Source: Lepidostoma basale (taxonomy: Eukaryota > Arthropoda > Insecta > Trichoptera > Lepidostomatidae). Taken from it: a stretch of 64,000 nucleotides of DNA. Within the stretch, counting starts at the first letter, position 1; each line of letters begins with the position of its first letter. The notes below the pieces were generated by a model. It was not told the origin of the DNA and did not search any database. It saw only the letters and a list, made by a program, of their open reading frames with translations. Positions 22,701-34,700 of the stretch are shown one piece after another. The DNA lies in contig JAHDVF020000068.1 of NCBI GenBank assembly GCA_022606425.2, forward strand, positions 1,054,001-1,118,000, written 5' to 3'. Both the position numbers and the translations under genes were made by a program.

Positions 22701-25700
22701 AAAACAAACTTGTAGGACGTACACAGACACTGAACCAGGAACTGTGACAGATATCACTTACAAACGATACACGAACAAAGACAGAACAATCAAGGATATT
22801 GAACAATGGACTGAAACTTTACAATGACCTACCAGAAAACAACAAGGAGTTTTACTAGAAACCAATTTAAAGTATATCTGAAACATAATATAGTTACAAA
22901 TAAGACCTAAAAGTGTATCTTTATAACCCAATTGTTTTTATTTTTAATAAATAAAAATAATTTAAATTTGGCTCAAGCTGTAATGATGTAAAGAGCTATT
23001 CTAAATAATAATAATAATTAGGGTTAAAATTTATTATACTATCATAAACAAGAGAGGATTATGTCAGTACATACATAATTTATTTGCTATTTTTATTTTG
23101 GTCAGGCTCTTAATTAAGTTAGGTTAGGTCTTATATGAAACAGTGTATTATCAGTTGAACACAATTTAAAATAATAATAATAAACACCTGAATAGTCATC
23201 CATGCACTCGGCAGTTATCATCTGCTGTACTTGTGCTCCGGCTTCAAGCAGAGGTTCCACCGGTTTCATCTGAACCGTCAGCTTCGTCACATCATCCCAT
23301 ATGAGCTCCAATCGTAAACTGAAAAATGCATCAAATATTAATCCATTAAACACGTAATTTTATTCCAATCCTAAAAATATATTAGTAAGAAGGTGAATTG
23401 GAATTACCTGTGCAGCGGAGACTGTGACTTGTTGCCGTAGAACAAGCCAATACGTCCGAGATTTTGTCGGAACTCACTCTTAACTCCTATCTGTATGAGA
23501 TCATTTTCAAACAACACACCGTTGCTTTTAAATACAAACCTGAAATTATAGAAAGAAGAAAAAGAGTCAGAGACATAATTAAGACAATGAAATAAAATGC
23601 TAAAACATTGACAGTAGATACAATATGATATATGACCAAAGACTTTCTTGGATTTAACCGATAAAGCGGACACTCAAATAAATGCGAGTGGGTAATACTG
23701 GTGAATAATCACACTCAAATTATTTTAAGTGGCTAATACTAGTAAAAAAGCGCATTTGAATTAATTTGAGTGGCTAATAGTGGTGAAAAAACACACTCAA
23801 ATTAACTCAAGTGGCTAAAAGTGGTGAAAAAACGCTCTGAAATTAACTCAAGTGGTTAATACTGGTATAAAAGCACACACTCAAATTAGATCAAGCGGCT
23901 AATAGTGGTGAAAAAACGCTCTGGTGGCTACTCAAGTGGCTAATACTGGCGTAAAAACGCACACTCGAATTAACTCAAGTGGCTAATACTAGTGAAAAAG
24001 CGCACTCTATTTATTTTGAGTATATAATAGTGGTGAAAAAGCCCACTCGTATTATTTTGAGTGGCTAATAGTGTTGAAAAGGGGCACATAAATTAACTCA
24101 ATAATACTGGCGAAAAGCGCATATTGCATCGTAAAATAAACCTTAAATCGCGGATGAACTATTTTGATATGCAAGTAGTAAAATATATCATACTTTTTGG
24201 CATTGTTCTGCTGGTTGCTAGCACTGGCATTAGTGTTCCTGCTGTAGAGGTCTCCCAGCACGTCCATGAGCCCTGAAGAGTTGTTGGAGTTAGAAGCCGG
24301 AGGAGTGGACAGCCCCAGGAGATCGGCACTTGTAGCACTGAAATTTGATTAATTTGGTCATGCCATGCTTTTCTTGGTCTTCCGCGGCTTCTCTTTCCAC
24401 TCAGATTGTTTGTATACAAAATTTTAACCATTCTTCTCTCGTCCGTTCGTTCCATATGCCCAAACCATCTCAGGGATCCTTTTTTAATTTTACTTACGAT
24501 ACAATCATCTGCCTTACATTATATACTTATTTCATTGTTCGGTATTTTATCATATATCGTCTTCCTGCACATTCTTCTCAGTGTTTTATCCTTACTACTT
24601 TCATCCTTTTTGCCAGCTCCAAGCTTATAAGCTTAAGGCATCTATAGAGAACAGGTGAAATATAATAAATATATAATACCAGGAACGCATGAGAGATGGT
24701 TCGAAATTAGGAATACAAGATACTCTCCAGAGTTAAGAGTATTTGTCTTCTGAACATACTTTCACGAATATGAAAGACATCGATCTCCGAAGCGATCATG
24801 TTCAGCAGTTTGATTGCTCTCCCCACCGGCATCAACAGAGGCAGGTATAACTTAATCAATAAAAATGTGATTCTATATAAGCATATTTCTCGGAAAGTTA
24901 CCCCCAGGTAGGGCGGTCAATGTTCACTGTCCGAGTTCTATAATAAATTTGGGAAGTATGAATACAGATGAAAGTGTAGTTACCTGGAGTTGGTGTCGTT
25001 ATGGTTAGTGTTGCCAGTGATAAGAGAAGGCTGTGGGCTCTTGGACGATCTGATTTCGTTGTCAGGTACGCGGCCCGGCTTCTTTTTCTTCAGGACAGCC
25101 AAGATGGATGACTCTCGTTCCGGGAAAGCGGGCATCTCCTCCAAAACTGTGGCCTAAAAATTCAAACGGTTATTAATTAAATTTTTGTTAAATACTAGAA
25201 TTTATCAAATGTAGTGATGGAACATAAAATAATCAGGAATGTACGATGAAAATACAAATATTTAAAAGTTATTTATGCTACATAATACATTTTTTTATAT
25301 ACAACAGGTCGTTTGAACCCAATTACTGAATACGATTTTTTTTTCAGCTATAGGGTGTTTTTTTAAGAGCTTAAGAACTTTAAATAATAATACAATACAG
25401 AAATATTGATGGAATGAATTTTTTATTATTTTAATCTGGTAGATAATTTCATGGCATTTATTTTTTAAATATGATTTCCGGCTTATTCCGGATTATACTG
25501 ATTCTCATGATATGTGATAGATAGCCAATCAATCGCCATTTTATTGTCAGGTGAATTCTACACCAGACCAAAGACAGTGTGACAATCGCACTGCCATCGC
25601 TGGGAATCGAACCCGGGACCTTCGGTATGACAGTCGAAGCTATTACCAATCAGCCACGAAGGTCGTCATATTAATAGCATTGTGATTGAAATGGTTATTT

Positions 25701-28700
25701 TCTATATATGTTAATTAGTATATTTAATTGTTTATAACACCTGATGATGCCAACATCGGTTGGCGAAACAGCTGTTGCAACAAATAATAAAAATTGTGAT
25801 ATCATAACAGTGTTTTAAATTTTTACAGTTAATAATGTTGAAGTATCACAGTGTTTCGGCTAAAATAAAGAACTATTTAATTAAATCAAATTTCATAATT
25901 TATTTCGATTTCAAGCAATGTGTGTTATAAGCGCGTAAAAATCCCGGCAGACAATGTGTTAAGTTAAATTGGGTTAAATAGATTAAAATACTTACTAGGA
26001 CATCCGAGCTGGCTATAATGCTGAGCTGGAGATACTCAGAAGCCCTCTGTTGGAGCTCGGCATCGGCGGAACGTAGATTGGAATGCTGGCGGAACACATC
26101 CTGGATTTGAGTACGAATCTCCGGGAACAGGTTCACAAACTTCACATATGTGGACAGCAGAAGCGCGCGTGTCATGGGCGAGCAGAGATGGTACTGCAAA
26201 CATAATCAAACATTTTTGTTAAACTTCTTTTGGCGCATTTAGTAGAGGGAGTGCAACATGATGAAGTTAGCCATCAATGATAAATAACGGCCAGACATTT
26301 CACGCGTGCCTACTCACGAATTGCGAAAACATGTCATGAAACAAGACATGAATGAAGTTAGTCATAAAAAGTGTAAAATAGGACTAACAAACTGTGGAAA
26401 CAAAACATTGTGGAGTGAAAAATTTATCAGTGAAAAGACTTGTGTTTAAAAACTAAAAGCTTTTTTTTTGTTACGCCAAAGAAGTATAACTTATAACGTG
26501 AGTACATAAGTACACACCCAATTTTTTTTTAACATTTGGCAAGTTAAACATGGTCTATAAATAAATGGGAAAATTTAAGAAATGCTAAAAATTACATTAC
26601 CTTGGAATGAAGAAGTTGGAACTGCACAAGCGGCGAGGACCTCTGATCGCCGGCAATGAGGTTCCCGAATTCTCCGAGGATGTAGCCACCCACTTTCACC
26701 ATGTTCTCGTGGCATGCCGGTGCCTGTAGAGCCTGGAAACATCAAATTTATTGCTGAAACTATTACATCTCAATATCTCTCCCTGAAACATTGGACATCC
26801 TAGACTCCCTTTTTACATGTATGTAATTTTTTTTACTGTTTTGAAATAATACTGTGCTACATTCCTTGCATGTATGGGGTCTTTCAAAAGAGACGCTCCA
26901 TTTTAAATCGCTCATGCAGAATGTCCGTCGTGGCGTGCGCTGTGTACTACGTAGCGCCATCCTGTTGGAGCCATATGTTGTCGGTATCCATATCATCCAG
27001 TTTAAGCCACAAGTCTCAAATTTATGCATTAAACAACGTATTGTGAACTCTGCAGGATGGCTGTGAACGCCCTAAACTGGCCAACTTATTTTAATAATAA
27101 ATTTTAACAATTTCAACGTGTTGTTGAAGCGTGTAGCGTTTCATGGTAAAATGTCAAGACTAAATCAGTATTCTCGTCAAATTTGAGAGCTATGGTTTTA
27201 CCAAAATGGCCGCTACATGCTGTCAAAGTTAGAGCGTCCCTATTGAAAAACCCTTTGACCACCAAGATACATCACCTGCAGGGAAGCCAGGGCGGCCATT
27301 TGACCGAAATTATATTTCATACATAATATCATTGAATGTCCTTTAAAATTTAAAAAAAATGGCAATATCACTTAAGACAGGTTGTTTTATTACATTTCAA
27401 AGTTTGAGCGCTCTTAATGAAAAACCCTATACTTACTACTCAATATGTACTATGCGTAGTGAGCAGTGGCGGTACTCCCATAGAAGCCCAGAAGCTGTCT
27501 TGCGTAAGAAATTTTGAACCAAAACCACCAAATCTAAGTGATCATGCCCCCCCATAAACCAACAACCCACCAAATCATCTTCCAACAATATTCCCACCAG
27601 ACGTAAGAGGAATACCACCACAAGAGCTTAACCTCTGTAAGCCAGAAGAGGTTTTGATTCAAATTTTCTTACGTATCCCGGGCTTCTGGGCTTCTATGGG
27701 AGTACCGCCACTGGTAGTGAGGTATGCGGTAAAGTGGAGCAGTAATTGTGTGTGTGGCAAAAAATATAACAACGGGTTCGTCTATTTTCTGATAATCCTT
27801 ATTATGATTTTTATAGAGTAATTTTTAAAGATAAAATTAAGATACAATAAATTAAGTGAATTGTTTTAGTCAATTTGATTGTTGCCGCACTTTGTGATAG
27901 TTATTTGTGACACGAAATACGTTTTCACTCTTCTGATGTTAAAATAATACAAGTTTTTTCGTTTATAAAAATAATTTTGACAGGTGTCAAAATAAATTTT
28001 TCATTTGTTCCAATGACAATTTGAATAAACCCTTCAATCAAATTTTCAAGTTTTTGCTGGTGTTGGATTGTTTTAAGTGCCTAATTAAAATGAAAACAGT
28101 GGAATAAAAAAATAAATAAACACAAATGTCCGGATCGTCCAGCTGACGACAAGTGCACCATCTAAAAGAACATTATGTGCTAAATTATTTTTATATGTAG
28201 TTTTATTTTATATCATTGTATTTTGTATAATTTGTTTTAGATTTATTATGTAGACGTTGAATGATTGAAGTGTGCGCGGGAGATGCCTATTGGTGGCGAT
28301 GAGGTTCGCAACCCATCACACCGCGTCTCTCGCGTTGGCGAAAAGAGAAGAATGGAGTGCAGCATCGATTAAAGTGTTGCAGTTCATTCTTTCTGTCTAC
28401 CCTTTCGGGGAAACGGCGTGATGGTAAGTTAGTTTTTAAGTTATAAACAATAATAATTAATATTTTTTCATATCCTGAATTTACTCAATAATGATTTTTT
28501 CATTTTTTTTAACACAACATTGCATGGAACGTATCCAAATTAAAAGTAAAATGCAAATTTCTAAATAAAATAATAACACACCTTGAGTATTTGTATCAAA
28601 ACCACTTTATTTGGTAACATCAACCGGTTTCGCTCCCGCCGGAGCTTCGTCAGGGTGAGAGAGTAAACAGTTTACTCGCTCACCCTGACGAAGCTCCGGC

Positions 28701-31700
28701 AGGAGCGAAACCGGTTGGTGTTACCAAATAAAGTGGTTTTGATATTAATACTTAAAGTGTATTATTATTTTATTTAATAATGTCACACCACAAATTAAGT
28801 GCTTCATACGAAAGTTTTGCAAATTTATATTTTTTCTAATTAAAATCTAACCCAAGCATTACTTGAATTATATTGTTACCTCAAAGACAGTTTTAGCAGC
28901 ATAACCCTGGACCTCCTCTCTGTTGATGACGATCTGAATGACCCTGTACCAAACTTCTTCGGACACGTAGTCACCAGCTATTCTTATCAAGTTCAAGATC
29001 ACATCGACATACCTAAAACAAATACAATTTCATTATTTCACACATCTAGAAAATAAATTAAATTACTGCATTTTCTTAAAAAAAAATTTAAAGAGAATCT
29101 TTTTTTTTACGTATACAACAGGTCGCTTGAACCCAATTACTGTATACAATTTGTTTTTCTTAAGCTGATATATTGATTCTCGTGACATGTGATAGGTAGC
29201 TAATCTATCGCCATTTTATTGTCACGAGAATTCTACACCAGACCAAAGACAGTGCAACAATCACACTGCCATTGCCGGGAATCGAACCCGGAACCTTCGG
29301 TATGGCAGTCAAAGCTCTTACCACTCCGCCACGAAGGTCGTAAATATAACAGTTTAAAAATTTACTCACCATGTGAAGTCGGTGGCATACTTTTCTGCCA
29401 AAATGGCCACTTTCAAGACCATCTCTTCTCTGATGGAATAATCAGCAGTCTCCAGATAGGCCAACATCTCTTGGACTATTTCCTCTGCGTTGGACTTATC
29501 ACACATGGCGTACAGCAGATCAACAGCCTGTTGACGTACAGACACATCCTTCTCCATCTAAAAATAAATATTTTTTTCATTATATGTTACTACGATGACA
29601 GTTTTGAAAGGGCTACATGGAATAGCACCAAATTATATATCTGAACTCTCTTTAACTGACAGTGTAAAATGAGTGAAATCCACACTTCACTCAGCCCACT
29701 TCTCAGCATTGGGTAGATTAGTTCGATCCGAAACGTTACCCTAGCTGAAAAATTCAGGGGTCAAGCCTTTGCAATAGCTGGCCCATCAGCTTAAAACAAC
29801 TTACATATAACCTTAGGTGCATTAACCGTTTAAGTACCATGATGTTTTAAGCTTAGGAACACTCGCATACCGCATGTTTTTAATTATTTTTAAAAAATAG
29901 GGCTAATGGATTTTATGCATTATGTTTAAAGTTTACTATTAAAATGATACATCAAGTTTAAAATTTTCAAGTTGCATTATCGAAATTTCTTATATTTGAT
30001 TTTTCTTTCAGGGTTGTCACAAGCATATATAAATATAATTTTTACTATTTTACAAAAAAAAAAAATATTGAAAGCAAACATTAAAAAATCAAAGTATGTT
30101 ATATCAGTTCTTGTTTATTATCACTTGAAATTTAATTATTTCAAGTGATGTCCTTTTGATCCTTTATATCAATCTCACCATAAGTGGTAACTCTATTGCT
30201 CAACTTCTACAAAAATCTATTTTTCAGTAAGATTGACCAACGTTAGAAGGTTCATTTTTCTTGCAGAGATAGTGTATAGATATCGCTAGCCACACAAAAA
30301 AAAAATGTTAAAATTCTTACTGGAATCATTTTTAATGCAAAGCGGCCTTACGGTATTGATGGTGCGCCTACGTAGCGGCCACTAGTGGCCTTACGGTATT
30401 GCAGTGGTTAATTATCCAACAGATTTCAGATCTAAACTGAAAATCCTGATTGACTTAAATTTTTTAATTTTCATATCCAATGTAAAGTTTTACATGTCCA
30501 TAAGTTTATTTTTATTATTTTACATTGGAATGCGAATATCAGATGCAATATCATTGCTGATATATAAAATGATTAAATGACGATTAAAAACATTGCATAT
30601 TATTTATATTTGTGCAAATCATGCTTTTGAGGCGAATTACATTTACCGAGATTGACACACCTTGAATTCAGAACTTAAAAAATTATCTGTTGTATTAAAA
30701 CAATACAGGCTATAGTATAAAATATGCTTACCATGCAATTCATATTTACCAAAATAAATACAAATGAATGATAATTTTTTTTTTAGATAAAGCCATCTTT
30801 AATTAATACTCGCAAAAATATTTTAAATTGAATGATACTGACTTGTACCATTTATTGTCGATGGTAATAACTGCTGAGATCTACGCACCTTCATAGACAA
30901 TATGACAACATCCTCGTGTTTCTTAACTGCCTCGTGCGAGTACTCCGATGTAGCGAGGTGACACATGGACTCCAAGGCGAGATAGCGCAAATTTGTCTCA
31001 CGGTTACTCAGGAACTGTCCGAGCTGATTGCAAGCGCGCACAAGTAGAATTGCTTCACTAAAACATCAACAAAAATAACTTTTACAAAACAAGTCAAGTA
31101 TAATGTATAAAGCCAAAAATTTATATCAACCATGAAGAACGTGGTCAAATACGTAATTCGGATATATTGGATAACTTGCATTATTATCTGCAACAGCAAA
31201 ATAAATTATTTCACCTGCCACTGTGTAGAACCAATCTACCTAAGGTAATTTAACCGTGGGCAGAACAATAATTCTTCTAAACCACATCTCTTCAGATGTG
31301 GACATTTACTACCCTCAGACAGCATCTATCTCTAATGTTTAAATTGTTTCTTGAAATGTCTGTTTTCTAGAAGTGTTATTACACATTATGGGAGTGAAAT
31401 GTTTTGCCTGTCTTAGGCAATTTCAAATGACATTTGATAATGCCTTAGACAGGCGAGACATGTTATTCCTATAAATTATAATAAATAATTAATATGAATA
31501 AAAACGTCGGTCTTCTAAGAGTTTCATTATATTTTGGATGGAATGACACGTTTCGCCCTTCTAAGGCATTATCAATTATCAACTAATTGTACTTTCTTTT
31601 TTATTTATATTTTCTTATTATTATTGCATCATTGATTGAAGGCTGGTTCTAAGTGGTTTAAACATAAAACTGTACTGTTACATATGTCGGATACCACTGG

Positions 31701-34700
31701 TGGCAACTTTGGGGTGACCTTTGAATTACTATATTATTGGCCATTATATTTAACACCAACTGGAATTAAAAACTCTTTTTTGACTTATTTGATAATTGTA
31801 CCTTTTATGTTTTGTTTTTTATTACTCTTATTCTGTAGTTATAAACGATTTGGATATATTTATGTATCAGTAATGTTGACCCTTAAAGGCCGGCTAAGAT
31901 TTTCGCAAATTGCTCCCTCAGGCCAGTGAGAATTTTAAACATCGGAACGCTCTTGTAAACAATTAAATTACTCTTCACACAAAATATATAATTATATCAA
32001 ATAAATTGTATTTTGTAGTCAAATGTTATATATTTTTTATATTACAAAAATAATCAGACTTTATAAACTAATAACGATATAAGAGTCATCCTAAGTAAAC
32101 ACACTCAAAATCAAAGATTCCGACTCAGTACGAGAAACCAACACTTCGTCACCGGTGGTTATGCAACTGTGTGTGTATGTGTGTGATGATTGGCCGCGAG
32201 CCGTGATCCATATGGGACACGCATTACAAGAAAATTAAATATTTGTACAAAAAGGATGAAAATTTAACTCTTAATTACAGAAAATACATGAATGTATATA
32301 ATACACATTTTACTTTTGATCCGTAGTAGTAAATTTAAGGGATATTACACTTTAAACACAGAGAACATATGCGGACTGCTATTGTAGCCTTGGCCTGATT
32401 TTCTTTGACTGCTATTGTAGCCAGCTGGACTATAAGGATTAAATATTGACAAAAAAAATTATAAATATATTTTTTATTTATGAAACTAACCAGTTACTTT
32501 ATATCGTTCTCCCAATGATGAAGGTGATGCCTTAGAAACATGTCAAGAAAATAAACTCAAAATGGAAAAATTATTTTCAATCATAAAAAAATTCATCATT
32601 ATGGAATTCCACGGTGTTTACGTTTATCAAAAATTAAAATAAATTAAAATTAATATAGTTGCTTATGGATTCTGATTCAAACCGCATAAGTAATAGTTTT
32701 TAAAAAATCACTCACGTATCATTGTGTATGATGAGACTGATTGCTTCAAAGAGCACTGCATTCTTAGCATTACTGTGCTGCACCTTCTTGGACTTGGGCG
32801 GCTCCTGCGCCTTATTGAGTATAGTCTCCAGGCACTCGGACAGGCGCCCCCTCACGCCGGGGTCATCCGTGGCCGTCAGGGAATAGTTCTGCAGCAGCCG
32901 GAGCAGCTTCACCGACAGCCACGGAGCCGGCACAAAGTAGTATGTGTAGTCCTGCAGGTCTGTGTAGCTGGCTGTCACAATCTGGAATTGTGTCAACAAA
33001 AAACTGATTAACCCTTCATTGCATGATTTTTTAAATTTTAACAAAAATAGAATATGGGGAAAATAATTAACCCTTAACAGACGTAAGTCACCTCTGACGT
33101 GACAACAGAACTATGTCGCTGCGATCGTATGGCACATGTGAGGTGACACGCAGTGGCGGTACTCCCATAGAACCCCAGAAGCCGGCTTGCGTAAGAAATT
33201 TTGAATCAAAACCTCTTTTGGCTTACAGAGGTTCAGCTCTTGTGTCTATTCCTTTTACGTCTGATAGGAACATTGTTGGAAAGTAATTTGGTGGGTTGTT
33301 GGTTTATGCAGGGGCATGATTACTTAGATTTGGGGGTTTTGATTCAAAATTTCTTACACAAGCCGGGCTTCTAGGCTTCTATGGGAGTACTGCCACTGGT
33401 GACACGATTAATCATGTTAAATGTCTGTTGAATCTGCGCATAATTACTTTATCAGTTGAATATTACCAATGGAGTGATTAATATACAAGTGCCGTTTTAA
33501 AATTAATTGTATTGACAGAATAATACATAAGCTAGCGTCCGATAAGGGTTAAAAAAACAGTTTTTGTTCGTTTATATAATAATATCGCTAAAAATGTGTT
33601 TGTACCAAATTTACTAGAAATCTAAATTTGATACGACGTTCGTGGGGGAATGGCAAGTGCTACGACTGCCAAACCGAAGGGCCCAGATTCTATTTCCGGC
33701 GATGGTAGTGTGATTATCACACTGTCTTTGGTCTGATATAGAAATCAAGTGACAATAAAATGGCGATAAATTAGCTACCCATTTACATGTCATAAGAATC
33801 GATATAATATAAGATATACCCTTTAAATCAATTTTGGCTCACGCTGTAATGATGTAAAGAGCGATTCAAAAAAATAATAATATTTCTAAACATTTTTATT
33901 ATTAAACACATTATTACGCACAATCTTCTCGGTGATTTCATTTCAACGCCATTTATCCTAATTTCATCTCTCTTTTGCCAGCTTCAAGCTTCACTTCCAT
34001 ACGTAAGGGTCGGCATATTAGCATAATTATTTCATTGTAATAACATTTCAGGCTACACAAGATAGCTTCGACTAGTTTCGGTAGCTTGCTGCCGAAGAGA
34101 CACGAACATTAGTGGATTTTAACTAAATATACATTTTAAAAAGATTTTCTACAAAAAAAATTTTTTTTTTAATTATTTACAATGAACTTCTACCATGAAA
34201 TTTCAAACAACATTATTTTTTTAAATATAATTACATTACACTGATATGCATGTGTCAGGACAATGACTTTAGGCAGTCTCAGCAATGAAATAATTGGTCA
34301 ATTAAATAAAGGAAATTTTACAATTACTAATGTTAAAAACTAATAGGTTTAAATGCTTACAGAGATTGACACCATTATTAAGATTTATAATCACTAATAG
34401 AGACGGCATGAGAAGCATTCAATAAAATGAGACAGGTTTTCTGTGAGGATAATCTTAATTTGAAGCTCCGGTAAAGAATGGTTAAGCGTTATGTTTGATC
34501 AGTGCTTTTGTATGAAGTGTAATCAGGGACCCTCAAAATCAGCACTATGAACAGGCTAGAGGCATTCGAGATGTGGATACATCGTAGAATATTACGCATT
34601 CCATGGACTGATATGGTAAGCAATATTATTGCGCATTGTTGCGCTACAAATAGCAAGAATAGATAGACAATTGTTGACTGATATCAAAGTCCGGAAGGTG

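Noticed and set aside
23669..24121. CRISPR-like array
   Set aside because: Units are imperfect tandem repeats with no unique spacers, in a eukaryotic intron.
29105..29342. Genuine tRNA gene
   Set aside because: A and B boxes are present, but several copies share a non-tRNA body and tail, so these are SINEs.
29820..30415. piggyBac-like element between TTAACC sites
   Set aside because: The inverted ends match too weakly beyond the first six bases.
31636..31929. Plus-strand 97-codon frame with hydrophobic stretch
   Set aside because: Its core recurs as a dispersed repeat at 60660-60810, and no splice structure or homologue supports a gene.
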